Origin: Candidatus Zymogenaceae bacterium | GTDB taxonomy: Bacteria > Desulfobacterota > Zymogenia > Zymogenales > Zymogenaceae | Length of the DNA: 64,000 bases | NCBI GenBank assembly: GCA_016931225.1 | Contig: JAFGFE010000009.1 | Span: forward strand, 1-64,000 | Reading direction: 5' to 3' | In this document: positions 51,730-60,433 of the stretch, one piece after another | Layout of the letters: every line of letters starts with the position of its first letter | Numbering within the stretch: position 1 is the stretch's first letter | The notes under the pieces: model-generated | Database searches by the model: none | Seen by the model: the letters and a program-made list of their open reading frames with translations, nothing else | What the model was told of the DNA's origin: nothing | Position numbers and translations under genes: made by a program

Positions 51730-52830
51730 ATGAACTCGTGGGAACGCGTAGAAAAAACCATCAATCTCCAGGAGCCGGATCACGTACCGGTGGGACCCTT
51801 CATGATCTGGCACCACGCCGACGTGGCAAAGGTGAGCTACTACGATTACTGCTGGGATATTAAAACCTTTTTCGAGGCGAGCAAAAAATCGTATGAGTTC
51901 TATGACCAGGGGTTCGACGTGATGAACCTGGCACCGATGCTGCTGGCCCATTCCAACATCAACCCGGTCCTCTATTCCGCCCTCTACTTCGACTGGCGCT
52001 TCCCGAAAGACTCCATCCCCCAGTTTTTCGAGAAAACCCAGGGGGATGAAACCCTCTATGACGACATCATGAATAAGGGTTTTTCGGTCCTGCGCACCTT
52101 CGAGCGGGTGGGGGTGGGGAGGGTCGTGAAGAACCTCACCATCGACGTCGTGAAGTACATGAGGGCCATGGGGAAGGTCAAAGAGACCTGGGATGTGGTC
52201 CCCTTCGGGGATATGGTCTCCTACACTCCCGCGGAGATCATGCTGTTCGCCCGTGCCAACAAGGGCTTCGTCGACCTGAAAAAACGCCCCGAGCGGCTCA
52301 TCGAGCTCAACGAAAGATATACCGGAGACTTCGTCAAACGAACCATCCAGCTTGCCAAAATGCTGAAAGCGAAATATATCTTCATGCCGTCCCTCAAGTT
52401 CTCCGCGAGCTTCGTCAATCCGAAGATATTCGAAAAGATCCAGTGGCCCTGGTACAAACAAATGGCCGAAAGCTACACCGATGCGGGCTTCATCGTCCTG
52501 CTTCATCTGGACGGGGATTGGGCGCCGCTTCTGGATCACTTCACCGAGCTGACCCCGAAACGCTACGTGATGGAGCTGGACGTGACCGACATGAAAAAGG
52601 CCAAGGAGGTTGTGGGAAAGACCCTGTGCATCAAGGGGATGGTGAAACCCCTGACCCTGGCTCAGGGAACGCCCCAGGATATAGAGCGGGAGTGCAAGGG
52701 CTTCATCGACGATTGCGCCGCCGGGGGTGGATTTATCCTCAGCTCCGGGTGCGAGGCGCCGCCCAATACGAGACCTGAGAATCTCAGGATGATGATCAAC
52801 TGCGCCCGGGAATACGGCAGATATCGATAA
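51730..52830 (+). CDS. UroD-like corrinoid methyltransferase
   Basis: A 366-residue protein of the uroporphyrinogen-decarboxylase fold, in the branch used by MtaA/MtbA and O-demethylase methyltransferases rather than haem synthesis. Candidate zinc-site residues are His in LLHLDGDWAP and Cys in LSSGCEAPPNT. The N-terminus NSWERVEKTINLQEPDHVPV is typical. It probably transfers a methyl group from a methoxy or methylated substrate to a corrinoid protein, or from corrinoid to a thiol. The partner corrinoid protein lies at 53185. Confidence 0.85.
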   Translation: MNSWERVEKTINLQEPDHVPVGPFMIWHHADVAKVSYYDYCWDIKTFFEASKKSYEFYDQGFDVMNLAPMLLAHSNINPVLYSALYFDWRFPKDSIPQFFEKTQGDETLYDDIMNKGFSVLRTFERVGVGRVVKNLTIDVVKYMRAMGKVKETWDVVPFGDMVSYTPAEIMLFARANKGFVDLKKRPERLIELNERYTGDFVKRTIQLAKMLKAKYIFMPSLKFSASFVNPKIFEKIQWPWYKQMAESYTDAGFIVLLHLDGDWAPLLDHFTELTPKRYVMELDVTDMKKAKEVVGKTLCIKGMVKPLTLAQGTPQDIERECKGFIDDCAAGGGFILSSGCEAPPNTRPENLRMMINCAREYGRYR

Positions 52831-53184
52831 TCCGACGGAGTGCAGCACCGCTCCTCGACTATCGGCGGCGTTTCGAGCTTTTCCCGCATACCGCGATGCG
52901 AAGCCGAAACGAACGGAGTACGGTGAGATATTTTATCGCCCGGATCACCTGTGGGGGCGGGCGACGGACCGACATGGTATTCGTCACAGCTTCAACCGGA
53001 AAAAATCACCGCCTCATCCCGTGATGCGGCGGCGCCTGGGAGCTGAGGATTTTTTATTTCACGTCGACCGGTTTTATGTTATGATACGCAGGACTCGGCT
53101 TTCAGAATCGTCCTCGCGTATCGGAGCCGATGAACCGTAGAGCGAAAACAATCACACAATTAATCCATACGAAGGAGAGCGGTC
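52831..53184. other. 354-bp gap
   Basis: No gene seen. AT-poor with scattered short inverted repeats; a run TTTTTTATTT at 53050-53059 and TATGTTATGATAC near 53075 could be promoter-like, but no good -35 was found. No cobalamin riboswitch box was recognised, despite the corrinoid genes around it. Confidence 0.5.
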
Positions 53185-53823
53185 ATGAGCGAGACTCTGC
53201 TGAAAGTGAAAGAAGCCATTGTTGAACTCGACCTGGATACGATTCAGGATGCGGTGAAGGCCTGCCTGGATGCGGGAGTTGCTCCCTGGGAAATCATCAA
53301 GGAGGGTATGGGTGACGGGATGGTGGTTGTGGGCGAGCGTTTTGAAAGCGGCGAGTATTTTCTCGCGGACCTGATTCTCGCCGGAGAGATAATGAAGGAC
53401 GGCATGCAGATACTCGAGGAAAAGATGGACGCGTCGACGATGGGCAAGAAGGGCACGGTCGTTCTGGCCACGGTCAAGGGAGACATACACGATATCGGCA
53501 AGAACATCGTCGGTGTGATGCTCTCAGCGGCGGATTTCAAGGTGATCGATCTGGGTGTCGACGTTACCGAGACGGACATCGTAAACGCGGTCAAGGAAAA
53601 CCAGGCCACGGCCGTGGGCCTGTCTGTGCTTTTGACCACCATGATCGGCAGCATCAGGGATGTGGTGGATGCGCTGTCCGAGGCGGGACTGCGGGACAAG
53701 GTCAAAATCGCCATCGGAGGCGCATGTACGTCTCAAAAACTGGCAGATGAGATGAAGGTGGACGCCTTCGGTGAGGACGCCGTGAAGGCGGTGAAGATTT
53801 TCGAGAATCTGGTGGCGGCCTGA
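53185..53823 (+). CDS. Corrinoid (B12-binding) protein
   Basis: A 212-residue methyl-carrier protein. The N-terminal helical cap runs about 1-85; the B12-binding domain has the base-off motif DIHDIGKNIV (His coordinates cobalt), VIDLGVD, SVLLTTM and the glycine-rich GGACTSQKL. This is the MtmC/MtbC/MtvC type. It should shuttle the methyl group between the UroD-like enzyme and the pterin methyltransferase. No reductive activator (RACE) gene is present in the window. Good AAGGAG ribosome site; 16 bp before the next gene. Confidence 0.95.
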   Translation: MSETLLKVKEAIVELDLDTIQDAVKACLDAGVAPWEIIKEGMGDGMVVVGERFESGEYFLADLILAGEIMKDGMQILEEKMDASTMGKKGTVVLATVKGDIHDIGKNIVGVMLSAADFKVIDLGVDVTETDIVNAVKENQATAVGLSVLLTTMIGSIRDVVDALSEAGLRDKVKIAIGGACTSQKLADEMKVDAFGEDAVKAVKIFENLVAA

Positions 53824-53839
53824 CGAGGATACCGTACAT

Positions 53840-55750
53840 ATGACGGCATTACGCTATTACCATAAAAAGGGCGCCTCGGCGCCCTTTCCCGTTTCCGTGG
53901 AAGAAGAAGCGGGGAAGAAGGTGTATCACTTCGCCGACGGATCGACGGTGACAGACACCGTTCGGGAGGTATCCGACGGCATCGACGAGATCACCCGCCG
54001 GTGGGACATTAAGGGACGGGGAAGGTACCGGCTGTTCTTCGAGCACGACACCGGGAGGTTCTTCGACGACTGGATCGTCCCCGCAGTACTGTACCGGGAG
54101 AACAGGGACGGCACGGGCCATTTCCCCCGGGGGGGGATCGATTCCGGCTGGGAGTTTCGCGAGGACCGGATGGGAATTCCCGGGGCGTTCTTCGCCGTGT
54201 CGGAAACAGACGTTGCGGGCGTCTTCGTGGAGCCGGCGGTGGGTCCCCGACATATCACCTCGGGGGGCATACGAAAAAGTGATGGGGGGCATGTACTCTT
54301 TGCCGCGCTTCCCGCCGTCGAAAGCCCCAAACGTTACATCGCCAAGGGCTTTCTGGGGCTGGCGTACGGGAGGAAAAAACCCCGGTACGTTCATTCCGAT
54401 GGAACGCTGACGTATGAGCGAAAGTTTTATCTCTACCGGGGCGACCGCCTCGATTATTACCGGGTGTTCCGGGCCGCCGCAATCGCCTTCGGTCCGAAGG
54501 CGATTGCGATCACAGAGGAAGCACTCACCGAGCAGATCGAGCTGAGGAGGAGACACCTTTCCGACTATCTCTATTATGAGAAGGGAGACATTTTTGGCAT
54601 CCGCCGGGGTAGGAACAACGGCTTTCTGCTCCAGAGGACCATTTACGACGTGGTCGGGGGTGGATTCCTCGAAAAGGGTATCCAGGGGGCGTATCTTCTG
54701 CATCGCCTGGGCGAGGAGGAGAAGGCGAAGAAAATCGCCGACTTTCTCCTGGAGGGAAGGCTTGAAAACGGGCTGGCCTGGGTCTGCTATCACCTCAGAC
54801 AGAAAAAATGGGGCGGGGCGTTCCTGGCGTTTCCCCGCTATTTGACCGAAAAGGTCCCCTTGAGGCCCCTGGGAGAGATGGGCGTTCACTACCTGAAGCT
54901 CTATCGCCTGACAGAAAACAAGGAGTATCTCGACTATGTCGCCGCCGCCGCGCGAATATTGATGGACAATCAGAAGGATGACGGAAACTTCGGCAGGGTG
55001 GTGAACCTTGACGGCTCGATCTTCGACGATCGGGGCACAAACGGCGCGTATATCGCCTGGATGCTCCTCGACCTCTTCGAGGTGACCGGCGAAGGATCGT
55101 ACAAGGAGAGCGCATTGAGGTCGGTGGAATATTATATAAAGAAGGTGGTGGAGGAGGGCGAATACCTGGCCGACGCCCTGGACAGCGACTGCATCGACAA
55201 AGAGGGGGGCGTTATTGTCCTGAAGCTCCTGCTCAGGACGTATGAAGTCACCGGGGATCGGAGGTATATCGAGGCGGCGGTGTCCGTGGCCGATTATGTG
55301 CTGCACTGGGTATGGAGTTATGATGCGGCCTTCGATCCAAAAACGCCTCTGGGAAGGGAGAAGGTATCCACGTTCGCGATGACGTCGGTGTCGGTGGCCC
55401 ACCATCATTTGGATTTTTACGGTGCGGAGATCGGCGTTGATCTTCTGAAGCTGGATATATACCTGGGAGAGGATCGGTATCGGTTTATCGCCCTGCCGAT
55501 GATATCGTGCTGTTTCCAGCTCTTGAACGGATTTCAGGGCAGAAAGAATCTCCAGTTATCCGACATCGAGGGGTGGCAGCCGGAACAGCTCAACCAGACG
55601 GACTGGGATATGCTGCATCCTTTGGTTCGCGGCGGCAGGGGGACTTACAAGGTGCTTATCGCCTGGAATCAGGTATTGGTGCTGGGCGCCCTGGTTGAGC
55701 TTCGTGATCTGTTGAAAGAAGGCAAACTGAGCCTCTCGGAGACAGATTGA
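53840..55750 (+). CDS. Large alpha-toroid protein, function unknown
   Basis: A 636-residue cytosolic protein without signal peptide. The N-terminal ~220 residues are beta-rich, and about 280-600 contain helix-pair repeats with aromatic pockets (NGFLLQRTIYDVVGGG, EMGVHYLKLYRLTENKEYL, VLKLLLRTYEVTGDRRYIEA) that resemble an (alpha/alpha)6 barrel as in glycoside hydrolases and epimerases. No catalytic signature is certain. It follows the corrinoid gene by 16 bp and may be cotranscribed, but a link to methyl transfer is not evident. Confidence 0.65.
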   Translation: MTALRYYHKKGASAPFPVSVEEEAGKKVYHFADGSTVTDTVREVSDGIDEITRRWDIKGRGRYRLFFEHDTGRFFDDWIVPAVLYRENRDGTGHFPRGGIDSGWEFREDRMGIPGAFFAVSETDVAGVFVEPAVGPRHITSGGIRKSDGGHVLFAALPAVESPKRYIAKGFLGLAYGRKKPRYVHSDGTLTYERKFYLYRGDRLDYYRVFRAAAIAFGPKAIAITEEALTEQIELRRRHLSDYLYYEKGDIFGIRRGRNNGFLLQRTIYDVVGGGFLEKGIQGAYLLHRLGEEEKAKKIADFLLEGRLENGLAWVCYHLRQKKWGGAFLAFPRYLTEKVPLRPLGEMGVHYLKLYRLTENKEYLDYVAAAARILMDNQKDDGNFGRVVNLDGSIFDDRGTNGAYIAWMLLDLFEVTGEGSYKESALRSVEYYIKKVVEEGEYLADALDSDCIDKEGGVIVLKLLLRTYEVTGDRRYIEAAVSVADYVLHWVWSYDAAFDPKTPLGREKVSTFAMTSVSVAHHHLDFYGAEIGVDLLKLDIYLGEDRYRFIALPMISCCFQLLNGFQGRKNLQLSDIEGWQPEQLNQTDWDMLHPLVRGGRGTYKVLIAWNQVLVLGALVELRDLLKEGKLSLSETD

Positions 55751-55832
55751 CGGTGTGAGACGGACAGCCCGGAGGGAGGAGGGAGGAAAGATCCCCGGAC
55801 CGCGTATTGTTCTCAGGAGACGATGGGGCGTT

Positions 55833-57236
55833 TCAGTGCATGATGTCGACGACCACCCTGTGCGGGTCCGACAGGGTGAAGATGCGGTAATCCCGGGGAG
55901 TTTCGAGGTCCATCACGACCCGGACCGTTTCGGAGTTGTACTGGGACCAGCGTATGGCGTGAACAAACCCATCGTCGATATCGATGGGGCCGGTGCGATC
56001 GAGGGACAGTTCCGCACCGAAGACGTCGATGTATATCCGGGGCGGCAGGCCCCGGTCGCTGTTTTCGGGCAGCCTGGAATCAAAAAAAGCGGCGGCATTG
56101 TCGGTATCCAGAACGATGCGGGTGTGGTCGGTGTCGGTGAAATACCGGATGCCGGTGACCACGGTCGTCGACGCCAAGGGTGCTGCGGGTGTCAACATGC
56201 GGGTTCCTCCATTGTCTTCCTGATATTTTGAATATAACGAATCCACCGGGCTCGACGGACTCTCCGGACGGGAATCTTCGGGCACCGGAGGTACGGTTGT
56301 CGGTTGGGGAAGCCCGTCGGTATACACCGGTGACGCGGCGTCATACACCCGTTCGTCGTTATCGTGTGTGGAGCCGATATCCTCCACTTCCGACAGGGCG
56401 GACACGGGCAAAAGGAGCGGCTCAGGGTTTTCCTCTTCCGGGGGCGAGCCTTCCGATTCCAGAGATCCGATGCCGAAGGATTCCTCGGCATCGTTCGTCG
56501 GTATCGACGTTTCGGCGGCGATGACCGGTTCAGGGGAGGACGGTGCTTCCGTGACCGTTTCGGTTTCCGTCGGTGCCGGCTCGGTTTCTTCGGGAACGAT
56601 GGTTTCGGGAACGATCGTCTCCTCGGCGATGATGGTCTCTATCGGATCGACGGGCGTGTTTTCATCGTTCGGATTCGGGATATCAGTGTCCGCCGGTTCC
56701 TCGGTCTTCCTGTTCTTCCTTTTCTCTCTTCTGGATTCCTTTTTGGACGGCTCCTTTGTCTCTTCGACTTCCGTGGTTTCGGTTTCCTCCGGAATCAACA
56801 GCCCCGCCAGGTTCGTCTCGGGGGTCACCCGAACAAGACAGTTATTCGTGCGAAGATCGTCTATCTCTAAAAGTTTTGTTCGGGATTCATCCGCAAGCTC
56901 ATGATCGGGATAATCCGCAATGACCCGCCGAAAGGCCTTTTCCGCTTTCAGCAGCTCTCCCAGGGTGATGGAGTAGGTAAACATCTCCATGTACAGCTCG
57001 CCCTGGCGAAAAATCGCAAGCGGCGCCTCTGGAGAGTCCGGATGATCATCCACGACTTCCTCGAAAGATGCAATGACCTGGGTCCACAGGGATTTCGTGG
57101 ATGAGCGCTTTTCGGATTTCAGCAGTGCCTGGTATTCCGCCTCGGCCGAGACCAGGTCGTCGGCGGCTGAACCGGCAAACGCCGTCGGGGCGATGAACAG
57201 TATAATCACCATCGCCCATGTGAAGCATCTGTTCAT
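55833..57236 (-). CDS. AMIN-domain protein lacking the amidase domain
   Basis: A 467-residue secreted protein. The signal peptide (NRCFTWAMVIILFIAPTAFA) is followed by helical TPR-like repeats (about 30-130), then a long linker rich in Thr, Glu and Pro (about 150-340) with a Lys/Arg patch, and finally an AMIN domain at the C-terminus (VVTGIRYFTDTDHTRIVLD ... YRIFTLSDPHRVVVDI). The N-terminus and AMIN match deltaproteobacterial N-acetylmuramoyl-L-alanine amidases, but the protein ends right after AMIN, with no amidase_3 domain. The 82 bp to the convergent gene leave no room for one. Confidence 0.8.
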   Translation of the reverse strand: MNRCFTWAMVIILFIAPTAFAGSAADDLVSAEAEYQALLKSEKRSSTKSLWTQVIASFEEVVDDHPDSPEAPLAIFRQGELYMEMFTYSITLGELLKAEKAFRRVIADYPDHELADESRTKLLEIDDLRTNNCLVRVTPETNLAGLLIPEETETTEVEETKEPSKKESRREKRKNRKTEEPADTDIPNPNDENTPVDPIETIIAEETIVPETIVPEETEPAPTETETVTEAPSSPEPVIAAETSIPTNDAEESFGIGSLESEGSPPEEENPEPLLLPVSALSEVEDIGSTHDNDERVYDAASPVYTDGLPQPTTVPPVPEDSRPESPSSPVDSLYSKYQEDNGGTRMLTPAAPLASTTVVTGIRYFTDTDHTRIVLDTDNAAAFFDSRLPENSDRGLPPRIYIDVFGAELSLDRTGPIDIDDGFVHAIRWSQYNSETVRVVMDLETPRDYRIFTLSDPHRVVVDIMH

Positions 57237-57306
57237 ACTTTGAATTCTATATAATATATCTTAAATATGATGAAAATATCATATAATTATATATAATTAC
57301 GTATCA

Positions 57307-57335
57307 TATATAATATAATTTATCAAATTTGTCAA
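57307..57335 (-). promoter_or_regulatory. Promoter of the AMIN gene
   Basis: On the minus strand TTGACA (plus 57330-57335), 17-bp spacer, TATATA (57307-57312), inside a very AT-rich stretch (about 57240-57340). The leader is roughly 65 bases. Confidence 0.6.
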
Positions 57336-57354
57336 GGCAATAATACAATTCCTC

Positions 57355-57384
57355 TTGATTTTAACAGAGCCGATATGGTACCAT
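57355..57384 (+). promoter_or_regulatory. Promoter with palindrome, upstream of uspA
   Basis: TTGATT (57355-57360), 18-bp spacer, TACCAT (57379-57384). The -10 is embedded in the perfect palindrome ATGGTACCAT (57375-57384). About 107 bp before the ATG at 57491. Confidence 0.45.
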
Positions 57385-57490
57385 GCGATGACGGAGTATC
57401 GGAGCGAATGGTCCTTCCACGCATTGTTTTCACTGTTTCTCAATGTATTATGGAAATCTCACAGAAGGCCTCAGGAGGTGAATAGTTTGT

Positions 57491-57931
57491 ATGGATATTA
57501 AAAGAATTCTCGTACCGATTGACATCGCCTATTCTTCAGAATTGCTTGCGGAGTACGCTCGAACGGTCGCGGAAAAATTCGGGGCGGAGCTTATCGTGAT
57601 GTATGTGGCCCGGGATGTTGAGGATCTCGGGAGCCTTCAGATACCTCATATATCCATAGAGAAAATCGAAGAGGAAGTCATCAATGCCGCTCACAAGAAG
57701 CTCACTTCTTTTTGCGAAACATATTTCGCCGGGAACGTAAAATATGAGGTTGTAATACGCACAGGAAACGCCTATCGGGAAATCAGCGCCATCATTCCCG
57801 AACTGAACATAGATCTTGTGATTATGGGGGCCCACAGCACGGAAGGCATTGACCGTTTTTTCTTCGGCAGCACGGCGGAGCGGGTTCTCCGGGGTGCGAT
57901 TTGTCCGGTTTTGACCGTAAAGCTCATCTGA
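57491..57931 (+). CDS. Universal stress protein UspA family
   Basis: A 146-residue Usp domain with the ATP-binding loop GAHSTEGIDRFFFGSTAERV (G-2x-G-9x-G-S/T type, about 116-135) and the N-terminal KRILVPIDIAYSSELL. Such proteins bind ATP and respond to energy or stress signals. Ribosome site AGGAGG lies 5 to 12 bases upstream. PiT follows closely and may share the transcript. Confidence 0.93.
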   Translation: MDIKRILVPIDIAYSSELLAEYARTVAEKFGAELIVMYVARDVEDLGSLQIPHISIEKIEEEVINAAHKKLTSFCETYFAGNVKYEVVIRTGNAYREISAIIPELNIDLVIMGAHSTEGIDRFFFGSTAERVLRGAICPVLTVKLI

Positions 57932-57982
57932 CCACCGCATAGAGGGAGGGGACGCGTTATAGAATCGGTATTTCTGGTCCTG

Positions 57983-59014
57983 GTGCTGGCCGTTGTCGTC
58001 ACAGCCCTGGTCTTTGAGTTCACCTGCGGTTTTAACGATTCAGGCGGGATTGTGGCCACGATGGTATATACCGGGGCCATGGGAGTCAGGACGGCGCTGA
58101 TTCTGGCCGCCTTTTTCGAATTCATCGGTGCGGTGTTTTTGGGAACCGCCGTGGCCGCGACGTTCACTACCGGCATCGTCAGGGCCGGCGATATCGATGT
58201 GCTGGTGGTGTTTTCGGCCCTTCTCGGGGCGTTGGTGTGGAATATAACCGCGGCTCTCCGGGGAATTCCCTCCAGCTCCACACATGCACTGATCGGCGGA
58301 ATACTGGGGGCGGTGCTGATATCCGCCGGATACGACGCGATCCGCTGGTTCAAGATAGCCCAGGTGTTGCTGGTGCTGATCATGTCTCCGATTATCGGGC
58401 TTTTGGGAGGGTTTTTGCTGACCCGGCTTTCGTATTTGCTGTTCGGCCGGGTTTCACCGATGAGGGTGAGGAAGCTGTTTCTGCGTACGCAGGTTTTCAG
58501 CTCCGCCGCGCTGGCGCTGAGCCACGGCACAAACGACGCCCAGAAGACAATGGGAATTATCACCCTGACCCTTGTGATTCTCTATCCCTTGTCTCCGGAG
58601 GTGGTGGGACTGTTCTACAGGGGGGGCGGCGAGTTCTATGTGCCGCTGTGGGTCAAGGTGAGCTGCGCCGGGGCCATCGCCCTGGGGGTGCTGATCGGCG
58701 GGTCGCGCATCATGAAAACCCTGGGGGGGAGCATCTATAAGGTGCGCGCGGTACACGGATTCTCGGCCCAGGCATCGTCGGCGTCGGTCATATACGCCTC
58801 GGCGCTGCTCGGATTCCCGGTGAGCACCACCCAGGTGATATCATCCTCCATCGTGGGAGCGGGCACCGCCCAGAGGGTGAGCGCCGTTCGGTGGAACGTC
58901 GTATGGAACATTATCGCCACCTGGTTGATTACGATTCCCGCCACGACGGCGATAGGCGGTGTGATATATTTTTTACTTCATTATACTTTTGTGACACGAT
59001 ATGGGCTTTTTTGA
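57983..59014 (+). CDS. pit: PiT-family inorganic phosphate transporter
   Basis: About 343 residues, ten or so membrane helices, with duplicated PiT signatures FEFTCGFNDSGGIVA, IPSSSTHALIGG, SHGTNDAQKTMGII and GFPVSTTQVISSSIVG. It imports phosphate (or metal phosphate) with a proton or sodium. The start is problematic: the frame is open back to 57932 but contains no ATG, GTG or TTG before GTG 57983, whereas a strong ribosome site AGAGGGAGGGG ends at 57951, which would suit an AUA codon at 57959. GTG 57983 shortens the first helix. A DUF47 gene two genes on supports phosphate transport. Confidence 0.9.
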   Translation: MLAVVVTALVFEFTCGFNDSGGIVATMVYTGAMGVRTALILAAFFEFIGAVFLGTAVAATFTTGIVRAGDIDVLVVFSALLGALVWNITAALRGIPSSSTHALIGGILGAVLISAGYDAIRWFKIAQVLLVLIMSPIIGLLGGFLLTRLSYLLFGRVSPMRVRKLFLRTQVFSSAALALSHGTNDAQKTMGIITLTLVILYPLSPEVVGLFYRGGGEFYVPLWVKVSCAGAIALGVLIGGSRIMKTLGGSIYKVRAVHGFSAQASSASVIYASALLGFPVSTTQVISSSIVGAGTAQRVSAVRWNVVWNIIATWLITIPATTAIGGVIYFLLHYTFVTRYGLF

Positions 59015-59174
59015 AACATATATTTCGTGGTACAGATATTTCTCAAATATGGGAATATAAAAATAATTTGATGTGATCACCGACAATGTAACGGAATGGG
59101 TTGATCGGGGGGTATGGAGACGATGCATCGTTGTTTGCAGCATGTGGGGAAATGTAGCGGAGGGGAGGATTAGA

Positions 59175-59651
59175 GTGTTAAGACAGACAATTATTTTCAT
59201 AACTATCCTCTCCAGTATTTTTATTGCTATGATTGTGCATGCGGCGGAAAACAAGGAAAATGTTTTTATCACGACACAATGTTATGAAGCCGTAAAGATC
59301 GGCGACTCAAAAACAGAGATACTCTGGGAGGTGCGGGTATTCAACAACAACGATCACGCGGTAACGGTTGTTCTGGAAGCGTGCTTTTATTGCAGAACCG
59401 GCCGTGGAAATTCAATAATGGATAAAGACACCTCAGTGATCACATTGGCGCCGAAAGAGGCGAAAACCCAAAGCCAGACATTTTGTGCAAGTGGATTGTT
59501 GAGAGACGCCGTTGATTCTTCGATGCCGGTGGACCTCGTTGTGGAAATCATAGAGGTTGATTTTGAATTGGAAGAAAAGGAAGACATATCGGGAAATACA
59601 CTGTCGTTTGAGATCGTGGAAAGGTCGTTTGTCAGTATTTTTGAAAATTGA
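59175..59651 (+). CDS. Secreted protein, unrecognised
   Basis: A 158-residue protein with a signal peptide (LRQTIIFITILSSIFIAMIVHA). The mature part has beta-rich stretches (KTEILWEVRVFNNNDHAVTV) and three cysteines (ACFYC and FCASG) and looks like a small beta-sandwich of the periplasm. The GTG start at 59175 has GGGGAGGA at 59162-59169. It lies between PiT and DUF47. Function not recognised. Confidence 0.7.
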   Translation: MLRQTIIFITILSSIFIAMIVHAAENKENVFITTQCYEAVKIGDSKTEILWEVRVFNNNDHAVTVVLEACFYCRTGRGNSIMDKDTSVITLAPKEAKTQSQTFCASGLLRDAVDSSMPVDLVVEIIEVDFELEEKEDISGNTLSFEIVERSFVSIFEN

Positions 59652-59758
59652 AACATGTGAAAGAGACATGGAAATCTGGAGCGTAAGCAGAATCAAGAGA
59701 AATCCAGATAGTTGCTGTTATAAATATACATGTATAAATAGAAATTTTGGAATGATCC

Positions 59759-60361
59759 ATGGGCTTTTTTAAGAAGAAACCGGACTTTTTTTTGTTGCTC
59801 CTCGATCAGGCGGAGAAGGCCAAGAAGGGGCTGGAGGCGCTGAGGGAGTTTGCGGAACACCCGTGCGAGGGGTGCGCCAATCGGGTCAAGCAGTTGGAGA
59901 GGGAGGGGGATGAAATCAGGCGGATCCTCATCGAGGAGCTGAACCACACCTTCGCCACGCCCATCGACCGGGAGGACATTTTCCAGCTTTCCCGCGCCCT
60001 GGATGACGTGCTCGACTATGCGAACTCCACCGTCATCGAGCTGGATATCTATCATGTCGAGGCCGATGACCACATCAAGCTGATGATCAGTATCATGATC
60101 AAGGCCGCCGAGGAGCTGGTTCTCTCCATCAAGCACCTGCAGAACTACCCGAAGATCGCCAACGACCACGCCGTGAAGGCCAAAAAGAACGAAAACTACA
60201 TGGAGAATGCGTATCGGCAGGCCCTGTCGGACCTCTTCAAGGGGGAGGACCCGGTTTACATGCTCAAGATGCGGGAGATTTTTCGTCACCTCTCAAACTG
60301 TGCGGACCGGGGCGACGAGGCGGCGAACATTATCCTGAGCATTGTCATGAAGACGACCTAG
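59759..60361 (+). CDS. DUF47/PhoU-like protein
   Basis: A 200-residue all-helical protein of the DUF47 (PhoU-like) family, often found next to PiT transporters and thought to modulate phosphate uptake. LEREGDEIRRILIEELN and PIDREDIFQLSRALDDVLD are the two metal-binding helix regions. It lies two genes after pit, which fits. TTGCTG at 59712-59717 and TATAAA at 59733-59738 form a possible promoter. Confidence 0.9.
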   Translation: MGFFKKKPDFFLLLLDQAEKAKKGLEALREFAEHPCEGCANRVKQLEREGDEIRRILIEELNHTFATPIDREDIFQLSRALDDVLDYANSTVIELDIYHVEADDHIKLMISIMIKAAEELVLSIKHLQNYPKIANDHAVKAKKNENYMENAYRQALSDLFKGEDPVYMLKMREIFRHLSNCADRGDEAANIILSIVMKTT

Positions 60362-60433
60362 AAAGGTCGGACAGGGGGATTCCTGTCTCATAATGAATCC
60401 AAGCGTTCACTCTGTTCATAAAGGATGTATGAG

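Noticed and set aside
53849-55408. 519-codon minus-strand frame
   Set aside because: Antisense to the 636-residue protein at 53840; no ribosome site or motifs.
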